A DNA stretch of 64,000 nt from Bombardia bombarda (Eukaryota > Ascomycota > Sordariomycetes > Sordariales > Lasiosphaeriaceae): assembly GCA_030512295.1 (NCBI GenBank), contig JAULSR010000006.1, positions 868,001 through 932,000 on the forward strand, written 5' to 3'. A model generated the notes under the pieces. It saw only the letters and a list, made by a program, of their open reading frames with translations, was not told the DNA's origin and ran no database searches. Within the stretch, counting starts at the first letter, position 1, and every line of letters starts with the position of its first letter. A program made the translations under genes and the position numbers. Shown one piece after another: positions 32,407-42,859 of this stretch.

Positions 32407-35400
32407 TCAAATCATCTCATTCCGATGCAACCCCGTCTTAAACTCCGTCTGCGCCAACTGCGCCAACTGCGCCTGCTGCTGCTGAATCTGCGCCTGCTGC
32501 TGATACACCGGCGACCGTGCCATCTCGGCCCTCATCTGAAACGTCATCGTCGGCATCGGCACGCTCTCGTACGGCGCCACCATGATCTCGGGCGACTTGG
32601 TCCCGTTCCTGCCAACGCCACCAATGCTGCCGTTGTCCTTGGTCCTGTTCCTGCTCGCCGAGCGCATGCGCTCCGTCGCGCGCGAGATGCGCGCGCCGAT
32701 GCTGTTGTCTACGCTGCTGCGTCCGCGGTTGTGGCCGTTTCTTGACGAGGATGATGCGGGGACGGGAGGCGAGATGATGGGGACAGTGACGGTAACTGTG
32801 TCTTGGGTGGAGGAGGGTTGCTGTTGAGGCAGCTCCTCGTCCATGACGATTTCGATCGTGCCCGAGGCGCCGCCGTAGACGACTGGCTTTGCGCCGGCGA
32901 TACCGGCCATGTGCGGCAGGGGAGCCGGCGGCGGCGGCGGTGGCGTGGCGAGGTGCTGCAGCTCTTTGAGCATTGGGGGTGCCGGAGGTGGTGGTGGCGG
33001 AGGGGGCATCTGCCCATCGTGCGAGGGTCGACGACCCATGCCCATGGGCATGCCCATGGCTGCGTCGTGGGATGGTCTGCGACTGGTCGTTGGGCGGGCA
33101 TCGCCCATGCTGGCCTTGTTCATGATGTGTCCGTACGGGCCTCTCATGTTGTTCATGTTGTTCGCGATCGCGCCACCCTGCGGCGGGACGATGTCTTGTG
33201 GAGGGGCCGACATGGACCGTTGGATTGGCGGACGGCTCGCCGCGGGGGGAGGTGGGGTGTAGACTGTTGCTGGTAGGAGCATAGCTGGGCTCTTAAGGGG
33301 CGGCTCAATCTCGATTTCCATTGCACCATACTCGGCTTTCCTCGGTGATGATTTAGGTGACGACTTGGGCGATGACTTGGGCGATGAGAGCTTGCTCGGT
33401 GAGGGGTGAGCTGAGTGAGTTGCCAGCGGGGGTGATGCTTGGGCAAACGTGATGGGAATGGGGGGCACAGGGACGTTGTGCTTGCTGGCGTCAGACTCCA
33501 GCACGAGACGCATGGCCTTGGGCGTAGCAGGGAGCCCAATGTGCGGCCCATTGCGGTTGGCATACATGCTCCTGCCAGCACTGGGGTCCACGCTCGCGCT
33601 GCGCGATGGCAGGTCCCTCTCCCTAAACTGCTGGAAGTTGGTGACGGGCGCCTCGTGGATCGTGGGCGGGGTGCCGCGACTCATAAAATCAAAGTTGCTA
33701 GGGGGCGTGCGCATCGGCGCTGGGGAGAGCTCATCTGGATGGAGGATGGGAGGAACAGATGGCCTTCTCGCAAGAGACTTTCGGCGCTCCTCGAGCTCGC
33801 GGGCAGCCGCCTCCTTCTTTAGCTGTCTCTCGTCCTTGATGACTCTCAGATCGCCAGCGTGGTCTGCCACAAGCTCCATAGGCGCCGGCGTGGGCATCGG
33901 AGTTGTCGCCTTCTTCCTACGCTCAGGAGCCTCTGAACCAGCTCGCGAGTTGCTGCGGCGGACGCTTTCCGACCTTTGCTGGTCACCCCAGCCGTTCGTC
34001 CGCTTCGATACGGGAGATACGATACTCTCCCCCTGGCCATTTCTGCTTGAGCTGCGGCCATTCCTGCTCCGGAACCTCTCCCGGGCTTCGAGTGCCTGTC
34101 TATAATCTTCTTCATCATCTGAGCCGTAGTAATGCTGTGCGCCTGCCGACATGGGTAGCGGTGAAGATGGCGATCGGACTGAGGATCCTTCACGAGTTGA
34201 CGAACGACCACGAAGTTCCAGAGGTGGTGGCGCATGTCTATCTGGAGTTCGCGCACGACGACCGTCTCTGCTATCTCCCCGACGAGTCCGGCTAGTTCCC
34301 CGGCTGGAGTCTCTGACCCTGGATGCTTCGCGGCCAGTCGTAGTCAATATCTTTCTAACAGTAGGCGGCTGGTCTTCGTCGTTAGAAAACTCAATCAGCT
34401 GTCTCTTGCCTTCCATACTAGGAGTCTGCTCCGCCTCGTCCCTCGGAGTCGCAAGATTGATAAGATCCTCCGGCGACATGGGGACCGGCGATTTAGGCGA
34501 CCGCTTCCCGCCCTTGGGGGTATAGCCGCGAGACGAAGCCCGGCCACGATCCCTGGAGTCTTCATCCCGGCGTGACCTGCTCGTCTCACGCACGCGGGCA
34601 CGGCCATCTCGGCTACTTGCGCGGCCATTCCCTGCGCTTCCAGCAGTGTCAAGGCTATGGATATAGTCATCCAGGCTCTTGTTGCCCTGGTGGTGTCCAC
34701 GCTGGCCTCTTGCGCCGCTGGATGTCGCAGAAGCAGAAGTCACAGAGCTCGTCACAGATCCCGGGCCTCGACGTCTAGATGGCCAGTGATAGCGCGAACC
34801 AGACGCACCCGACTGCTCAGGTGACGTCAAGTCGTCCTGCACCGACTCGTTAAACGTAGGCAGGGACAAGTCCAGACCTTCGGGGATTCTGCTGCGCGAT
34901 CCGTTTCTCCTCCGAGGGCCTTCCATTAGTGCAGCCACGGCCGCGGGAGATGGGGATGGAGGCGGCGCGGCCTTGCCCTTCATAATTCTAGGGCTAGCCG
35001 TCGACGCCCTCGGGAGGTCCATACCCCTCTGGCTGTTTCCGTTCAGCTCCAGTGGCTTGACCTGCGCGTAAGGATCTGGGGTAGCCTGCTTCTTGATAGT
35101 ACCCCGAAGATCACGGTTGCTCAAATCGGGCGTCTCTCCAATGGACGGTAGCCGCTGCCTACCGAAGCCATGTGCCGGGCGGGCAGACGAGGGCGTATTG
35201 AACTGGCTGCGATTTCCCGCTCGCAAAACTGCCGTGGCCGGGTCGTCAAGTCCACCAGGTGAAAGAGCAGATTCCGCAATAGGGGTTGCTCCACCGGCGA
35301 TGGGCGTCTTGCCGTCATCGAGCCCCGAGAAGAACTTGGATTTGGCCTGCAAGTCGCCGCCAAAGGTAGTAATGAGCTTCAGGGCGCCAGTCTTTGCAAC

Positions 35401-37877
35401 GCTTCGCTGAGGTCCGAGATTGTTGCTAGGGGGAGACATGGGCGGGCTGAGAAGCTCCGGGACCGTTTGTGTGATGCTTGGGAATGAGATCTGCTGCGCG
35501 GATGGCGACGTCCAGGGCTCGGTAGATTCGTGACCGGTGCATGCGAAGCACCGAATCGCTAGCTGTTGTTGGCCATGCTGAACAGCCCATTCTCCCCACT
35601 TCCTAATAATTTGCACTTGACGCTCCCAGGTAGCCGGGAAGAAGAGGCAGACAAGGATCAGCGCCTCCATATATCTCTTGTGTGAAATGTAGATCTCAAT
35701 GGCGTCGTTGTGGTCTCCCAGGCCGATCATAATGGTTGCAGCAGCATGGACATCGCCACTCTCCAACAGGCGTTGCACATAAGCGCGGCCCAGCTTGTGC
35801 TGAGATGCTTGCCCTCCAATTCCGCTCAGAGCCAGAAGCATCCAGTCAGACGAAGTCATGTTTTCAGAACCCATGGCCATGATATCAGTGCTGATATCAC
35901 CCAGCCACTTGGCAAGAAGAATCCTATTCGTCGAACCGAGCGGGTGACGCGACATCTCATCCCGAATGAGCTCGTCAACATCCTTATTCCACCCAAAGAT
36001 CGTGCTAAGCATCTGTCGGCGGAGGTCATCGTTGGTTAGGCGAGTGTTGTCGCTTGCAAAGGGTGCCTTGTAGGGCATGTCGACAAGACGGCTCTTGGTG
36101 AACTTAAATAAATCCACCACTTTCGACTCGTCGGGACTGCGCGGCACCTCATTGCGGAGCCTTGACGGTCTGTGTCTGGAGCGGTAATGTGAGCTTGACA
36201 TGGAAATAGAGCTTGTGGTTGACATCGATTCCCTTTGGTGATGCCTCCTTTCGCGATATGGAGCGGCTGAAGACTGGGGGGAAGACCCAGCCGAAATGTA
36301 TGTGTTCTCAGTCATGCCGCGGGAAACAACAGAGGATTGATACCTGCCACCGCCGCGTGCATGCGGTTTCGAGTCTGATGAAGAGATCGAGACGCTCGAC
36401 TGGCTGCGACTCGATACTGGGCTCCCTGTGCGATACAGTTCCCCCTCAGAGTCCGTCTCGCCTTTCACAAGCCGAGCCAGGGGCGACATGTGATCGTCAT
36501 TCTCGGAAAGCTCTGCATGGATAGCAATGGAGACGGACGACTCTGACTCGGAGAAGCTTGTACTTTGTTGCTTATCCTCTGCCTCGAGAGAAATAGGGGG
36601 TGATGGGGGTAACAAATTGGCAGGATGCTGTACGTTAGCAACCATCATAGCCGGCGCGTTCAGATCGAATTGCTGAACTGTATTATTAGCGCCCAATGTA
36701 AAAAGGCTGGCCCCTGGGCCATAGACTGCCAAACCCCTGATGTGCTCAAGGGTCGGTATGGTGTCGTAGGTAACGTGCTTCGTCCGCACATCCCACGAGA
36801 TGGTTTCACTAAAACGATGCCTGTCTCAGTAAGCCGGGACGCGCACAAAGGAGCACACAAAGGCTTTGTTCAACTTACGATTCAGATAACTGTATGATGC
36901 GGCCGTTCTTTGACCACCCCATCCAATTGGGTCCCGGGATGTAATTTTCTGTCCTTTTTAATATCCTAACCACTTTGGCGGGATCGTCACTGTTGTACGA
37001 CTTTGATACACTCCACACCCGGAGGTCACCGTCGTTTGTCTGTACTGCTAACATGTCCGACTTCTGACGAGCCGATGAGGCATGCCATGCCAAAGTCACA
37101 ATTGGAGATGGTCCTCGAGAGGTGCTCAAATTGTGCAAAATCGTAAATCTTGGCTGAAGCGTCGCGATTAATAAAGAACCATTTTGGTACCTAAGTGGTG
37201 CAAAGTTGTTAGCCTTCATCTCGTGCAAGCAATCCCCATCTCCAAACATTCAAACATACCCAATTGCAAAAGTCCTGCAATCTGCTGCAGGAGCGATAGC
37301 TGTGATGGATATTTGGTCAATCGTTCTTGCAGAGATGTGTTCGGATGTAGTCGGCTCAAAAAGGATCACATTTCCTTGTACGTTGCCTTTTTGTTCAAGT
37401 TAGCACAGCGCCACAACAACATCGCACAGGAGATGGTAACTAACCAAAAGCAACATTGCCGTTGCGCATCCAAGCCGCGCAAGTGATGTTTTCGTATGAG
37501 GCGAATCGAGCAACCTCGTCGCCCGTTAGGAGATCCCAAACAATAGCGGTCTGCCCTGCATCGTAGCTAACAACCAATCTCCCTGCGCCCATCTCGCTCT
37601 GATTATCAACGGCTAAAAGCTGTACCTCCTCTGAATGGCGTGCAAATCTCCTCTCTATCGTAAGGGTATCATGGGGGCTGCATACGACCGAGTTGCCTTG
37701 GGCGTATAGAAACATCGAGGCCGTGGCGGCGCATGGCTCAAGATAGCGGACGTCATCTTGGGTGGTTGGCGTCATGGCATAGTCCTGCATGTGCTGAGGT
37801 GCTCGCCCCATGGGAGATGGCTCTAGACCAGAATTATTCGAGCCGGTGCGGCTCCTCGAGAGCTGGCCGGCAGACAT
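32407..37877 (-). CDS. large WD40-repeat protein with helical middle and disordered tail
   Basis: Unassigned 1757-residue protein. Exons: 37445-37877, 37260-37386, 36879-37190 and 32407-36808; introns 58, 69 and 70 nt. Each junction restores a WD40-like strand (AAWMRNGNVAFG-NVQGNVILFEPTTS; RTFAIG-YQNGSLLIATL; RIIQLSES-ETISWDVRTK). Residues about 40-370 look like a beta-propeller (TAIVWDLLTGDEVARF, GDLRVWSVSKS). About 530-720 are helical, possibly an alpha-solenoid (NRILLAKWLGDIST, HNDAIEIYISHKRYMEALILVCLFFP, WGEWAVQHGQQQLAIRCFACTG), as in coat- or Gemin5-like proteins. The last about 1000 residues are disordered: RS and SR dipeptides, proline runs and three SPKS/SPKSS repeats. A propeller plus solenoid suggests a scaffold, perhaps in trafficking or RNA biology; that is inference. 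No gene name is justified. Confidence 0.8.
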
Positions 37878-38762
37878 TTTGGGCAGCACGTCGGACTAGA
37901 TATGTGTTTTCTTTCTTTTCTTTTCCTTCTTTTTATTCTAGATCGTAGATCTTTCGGGCAATTAGAATGTTGCGGGACAGCACTCAGCAGTGCTAAAATA
38001 ACCCCATTACGGGGGCACTGCCAAGCGGGGCGATTGGACAAGAACCTTGCCCCTGGCCATCAGGAACACCCCTCCTTCTGTCCTCCGTTTCCATCTCGCG
38101 CAGCTACTGCCCACCTTTAAGGTGGGACCCCACATTGACTGACCACCACAACCACGAGGACCTGTCTGGATCTTCATACCTCCATACACTGCATCCGCAA
38201 AATTCAGGGCATAGATAACCCGTCAGCACCCTGATATCTCTTGAAGTGTCCTCCATACTGTCTCTTACCACCATTGCGCTGCAAGCGACCGCCATCGCGA
38301 CGAGTTAACCAGCGTTTGGAGTTGTGCCCCCCCTTGGCTGTCCGACCGCCTTCTCCGTCGCCGCTTTTGCCGCGCTTTCGAACCCGACTTACTTCTACCG
38401 CCTACATACGTTATCGCTCGAGCGACAACTTGACACTCCCGCTCCCAAGTGAAAGACCCAACGCACGACAGTGCTTCTTTCGACGCGTATCGATAAGTTT
38501 AAAGTGTACAGTTTGTACACCGCCTCAAAGCTTCGCAACCCAACGTTAAAACGCCACTGTCCCCGTCTATCGGCCCAATACAGCCCCGCGACAGACCGCC
38601 GCCGACCTTGCTCCAGTTCACTGAGCTGCTATCTCATCCAAACGAATGCGATATTGTGCGCCAAGGATCTAACGACACACGAGATACAGCAGTCGAGCCC
38701 TAGAAGCGTCGAGCTTTTTGGAATATCGCCGTCACTCGTGTCGTCGAACAGCGTTGCCCGCC
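37878..38762 (+). promoter_or_regulatory. divergent promoter region and MAPKK leader with upstream ORF
   Basis: 885 nt between divergent start codons. The plus strand is ATG-free from about 38160 to 38645, then one short upstream frame (38646-38672, eight codons plus TAA) precedes the MAPKK start. The region probably contains a long MAPKK 5' UTR. Confidence 0.45.
38646..38672 (+). promoter_or_regulatory. putative upstream ORF of the MAPKK mRNA
   Basis: ATG at 38646, eight codons (MRYCAPRI) and TAA at 38670, ending 90 nt before the main ATG. It is the only ATG in about 600 nt of presumed leader. If transcribed, it could lower or tune translation of the kinase. This is inference from position only. 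Confidence 0.4.
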
Positions 38763-40484
38763 ATGGCTGACGGATTTGCCCCGCGTTCCATGAAGCGCAA
38801 GAATGTCAAAGGACTCGCCTTGACCCCTGCCGCTCCCAAGCCTCCACCCACTGCCGAAAACGCCAACTTTGGACCCGGTCCAGGCAGAGGCGATGATAAC
38901 ACGGCCCAACTCGAGATTGGCATCGAGTTCAACTTGGACTTGAGGCCTGAGGATCTGGAGATCATCAAGGACCTGGGTGCTGGAAATGGCGGGACTGTCA
39001 GCAAAGTCAAGCATATCCCGACAAACACCGTCATGGCTCGAAAGGTACGTGGGAAGCTTCATCCCGGGCTCCACCATCTTGTCTAACTCAGGGGCAGATT
39101 ATCCATGTCGAGGCCAAGAGGGAAATGCGAAAGCGCATAGTTCGTGAGCTTCAGATTATGCATGGCTGCCACTCTGACTATATCGTCACCTTCTACGGCG
39201 CCTTCCTCAACGATAATCACGATGTCATCATGTGCATGGAGTACATGGACGTTGGGTGCGCAAAATCCATTCTATCGTGTCCTAGACAAGTACTAATTAT
39301 GGGCTCCGCAGCTCTCTTGACCGAGTTTCCCGAGTGTTCGGTCCAGTCCGTGTCGACGTCCTGGGCAAGATCGCCGAGGCAACCCTCGGCGGTTTAACCT
39401 ACCTGTACTCGAAACATCACATCATGCATCGAGACATCAAGCCTTCCAACATCCTGGTGAACTCTCGTGGCTCAATCAAGCTCTGCGATTTTGGTGTGTC
39501 TGGAGAGTTGGTTAATTCGATCGCTGACACATTTGTTGGCACATCGACCTACATGGCCCCTGAGAGAATCCAGGGTGAGAAGTACACAGTCAAGTCTGAT
39601 GTGTGGAGTTTTGGCCTCAGCATTATGGAGTTGGCTATCGGGAAATTCCCCTTTGCCGCCAGTGAGCAGCTGTCCGATGCCGAAAGTGCCCCTGCCGGTA
39701 TCCTTGATCTGCTACAGCAGATCGTCCACGAGCCAGCACCTAGGCTACCGAAGAGTGATGCTTTCCCCCAAATTCTTGACGACATGATCCAAAAGTGTTT
39801 GTATAAGGAACCTGAGCGGCGCCCGACTCCCCAAGAGCTATTCGTAAGCCACATCATGTTCACCGCGCTATTTCTCGGGATTAAAGGTACTAACTAGTGT
39901 CACAGGACCGAGACCCCTTCGTCCAAGCAGCCAAGAGAACCCCGGTCGACTTAAGAGAATGGGCCTGTGGCTTGATGGACCGAGATAACCGCAAGTCCCA
40001 TCTGGCACCACAGCTCTCTCCCGCGACACAGGAGCTCTTGCGGTCGAGCGACTCTCCAACCTTCTTAACCCAGACAGATAGCACAATGCAACAGACACCT
40101 ACTTCAGGTGAGATTCCTATTTTGGGAACTATGGTGTCACCTCGTGACCATTATGGCAGCGTATCGAATCGATCCCCGACACGCAGCGGAACCAGCAGCA
40201 TTGGCCGCGCAAGTGGAGCGTCTGCGCATCCGGGACTGGGATCGCGAGTAGTCACCACGAACTCGATTCCCAGGTTCGGCCAACAGACTTCGGCCGAGGA
40301 CCGCCCTTCGGGTTCACAGAGCGCGAGCGCAAACAAAGCAGTCTTTTCCTTGCCCATGCGGCCGGCACCTCCGACCGGGGCCCTTCCGCCACCACCGCCC
40401 CGCAAGCCATTGACGGTGGACGAGGCCAAGAGGGAAAACCGTCGACAAGCGGCCATTGGGCCCTCTCTTAACGGGGGCTTCTAG
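38763..40484 (+). CDS. mst7: MAP kinase kinase, Ste7/Mst7/MEK-2 type
   Basis: Dual-specificity kinase that activates the Fus3/Pmk1-type MAPK for mating, fusion and, in pathogens, appressorium formation. Exons: 38763-39044, 39098-39255, 39312-39843 and 39906-40484; introns 53, 56 and 62 nt; 516 aa. Glycine loop LGAGNGGTVSKV, ATP lysine in VMARK (Lys94), HRDIKPSN (catalytic Asp188), DFG at 206-208, activation-loop Ser216 and Thr220 in NSIADTFVGT, then APERIQG. The C-terminal about 190 residues are disordered, Ser/Pro-rich, and end with a polyproline motif (GALPPPPPRKPLTVDEAKRENRRQA); such tails occur in Mst7 orthologues. The early KRKNVKGLAL fits a basic MAPK-docking site. Cell-wall (Mkk1) and osmotic (Pbs2) MAPKKs differ in the loop and the N-terminus, so assignment to this branch is fairly sure. 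Confidence 0.92.
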
Positions 40485-41020
40485 TCTGCAGACTTTTTTT
40501 TTGCTAGGAGGAAAAGACTCGTAGGACATGGCGTTTCCTTGCATAAACCACCATTGCCCCTCGCCCCAAAATATTTCCTTCTATGCCTTATTCGGACATC
40601 TTCACCGTCCCTGAACACGATTTTCTCCCGACACTCAACAAGCCTAATCCTACAGTCACTTGAGTCGAGTCTGTTGCGCTCCATCATCTGCGGCATTTGT
40701 TGGCGTAGCCACGTTACTTTACCATTCTCTTGGTTTATTTCTTGTTCTTTTACCACTACGAGTCGAGATTAGTCTACGAAGAAACTGGGTAATATCACAC
40801 GCTCTAACGAAAAAGTTGGCATGGTACAATAACGTCCTTGATGGATGGGCTGAAGCTTGGGGAGGGTTGGTCGGGCTCGTGCGAGGGCCAATCTTTTTGG
40901 GTTTTCTTTCTGTATTTAGGAACCATCCCGCATCTTTTTGACGAGAAGGGTTCATGTTATTTGCTTGGAGTATATTCGATTTTAGACGAACATGGATTGA
41001 TATGGTTGGGTGCTACTACT
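40485..41020. other. convergent intergenic region
   Basis: About 535 nt between the MAPKK and HAD hydrolase stop codons. It has T-rich sequence and presumed 3' UTRs. No gene is seen. Confidence 0.6.
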
Positions 41021-42142
41021 TTAAAGCAAGCCGTTCTCGAGCATATCTATCAACTCATCCAGCCGCGTTATCGTGGCATCCGTATGCTCATGATCCGCCA
41101 GGTGGCGGTTCACGTCATTCACCAGCAGCACAGTCTTGGCCCCCGCCCGATGGCCAGCCGTCATGTCGTCGATGCTGTCGCCCACCATGATCAGGGCGCT
41201 CGCGTCCGCAACCTGCTCCCCGGCCTCCGTCTCGACCAGGTGCTCGGCTCCATCCTGGCCCTTGGCGGGCCGGTGGCCTTCCTCGCCAGCGCTGGGGACA
41301 CCCGCCTCGCCCGTGCTGCGTCGGACTAGGCCCCAGCTGCGAGCAATGTGCAGGATGCCGGCCGGGTCTGGCTTGGGGGGCCGGAAATCGCGGGTCACGA
41401 TGGGCGCGAAGACGCTGCCGGCCAGGAACTTGCTGAGCAGGTTGTTGACGGGCGCGTCAAAGTTGCGGGTACAGATGCCCTTGCGGACGCCGCGCTCGTC
41501 GAGGTACTTCATGAGGCGGACGAGGCCTGGCTGGGCGACCTGGCTGGTCATGGCGGTGCGCTCAATGTTGCGGATGGCCTCCATGGCGGCGCGCTGCTGC
41601 TCGGGCGTCGGTAAGCTATAGACATGGTCGAGGATGTCCTCGCTCTTGGAGATGCCGAGGGCGGAGCGCATTTCGGCGAACATGTAGTTTTGGGGCTCGC
41701 TGCTGGTGGTTAGTCATCTTGGTAGGAGGCAGGTAAAGGGATAAGTGGTAGTGGTGGTAGCATTGGTTGCATAGCATGTGGACTGTAGTGTCGACATGCC
41801 GAACACCTGACTGCTGGGTGTGTGGGGGGTGAGGTGAGGTATTGTAGTCCTGGGCTCAACAGGTACAGCGCCCTGTTTCCCACTACCACCACTCTTTTGA
41901 GTTGCAGCGAGGTGCGGGACAATAATAAAGATAGGAAACATCGATAAAGGAAAGGAGCAAAATGCCAGCAAACTTGTGGATGACACTCACCACAGTGTGC
42001 CGTCCACGTCGAAAACAATGCCCTCCAGCTTGCGCACCTTTTGCGTCGTTTGGTCCTTTTGGTCAAGGGCGAACGGCTTGCCCAATGGGGCGAACCTCCT
42101 GGTAAGCAAAGACGGCTGCATCATGATAGAGAACCTGCGCAT
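41021..42142 (-). CDS. HAD-superfamily hydrolase (YOR131C-like)
   Basis: Haloacid-dehalogenase-fold phosphatase of unknown substrate; closest remembered relative is yeast YOR131C. Exons 41991-42142 and 41021-41699; the 291-nt intron has donor GTGAGT and acceptor CAGCAG; 276 aa. Motif I is FDVDGTL (two Asp), completed across the junction as GTL-C-EPQNYMF. Motif II/III region: KGICTRNFDAPVNNLL and APIVTRDFRPPKPDP. Motif IV is VGDSIDDMTAGHRAGA. A fungal-specific charged insertion (about 40 residues with VPSAGEEGHRPAKGQDG) sits before motif IV. The first ATG gives an Arg-containing N-terminus (MRRFSIMMQPSLLTRRF) that might be a mitochondrial presequence; two further ATGs (42124 and 42121) would shorten it by six or seven residues. 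Confidence 0.88.
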
Positions 42143-42859
42143 CTGGATCTCGTTCCGTGTTGTTCTTTTTCTAGATCCCCTCCTCGATCAGCGAGGGGCA
42201 CGGCAAGAGAGAGGATGCCTTATACCAGCTGCACAAGCTGTAGCTGGTGGTACATTTGTACGTAAGATAAGGCGGGCGCTACCAAGCAAGGTACTTTGAT
42301 ATTATGACAAACTGGACGGAAGGGGCCAAAATCGAATGGAATGATAATCATTCCCGTTTGATAAAGAGCTCCCCAAAAGTCGTTCCAATCGCCGTTTCCC
42401 GTCATTAGCTAGGCGGGGTGACAGCTTGCCCCAGTCTTTGTTTCACCCCTCAGCTTACCCCGTGGATCAGTTAGCGCGCCATCTTATAGGCCTGCAGGCC
42501 TGCTACGTCACTCCACATGAATCATGTCCCACCTTACCTTCCACTAAAAGCAGTACTCGCACCATTGCGACAGGCAGGACCTGCCCGGCGTCAGCAGCCC
42601 CAGTGCATTTTCAAGGTCGTCGCGTCCAACAGCCAACGCAAACCACACACCTATCTGCAGCTCTACCTATGCCCGGATCAGGTGCCGGATGATCAATCGA
42701 GTTTTCTTCTCTCGCCTATCATCAACAATAATTGTAATACGCATTCCCTCGAACCCTCCAACAGGCCTTATCTATCAAGAAACAAAAAACCACCGAGCGA
42801 GCTTCGACCTCGATATATTTTCGCTATGAGCTGTATAGCTTGGAATAGATAGCTTTGAC
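42143..42859. promoter_or_regulatory. divergent intergenic region HAD hydrolase / Bre4-like gene
   Basis: 717 nt between divergent starts, presumably both promoters and leaders. I see no distinct element and no coding frame. Confidence 0.45.

Noticed and set aside
41690..42000. Suspected frame break at the HAD hydrolase exon junction
   Set aside because: Re-reading the junction gives donor GTGAGT and acceptor CAGCAG with matching phase; GTL-C-EPQNYMF is intact.
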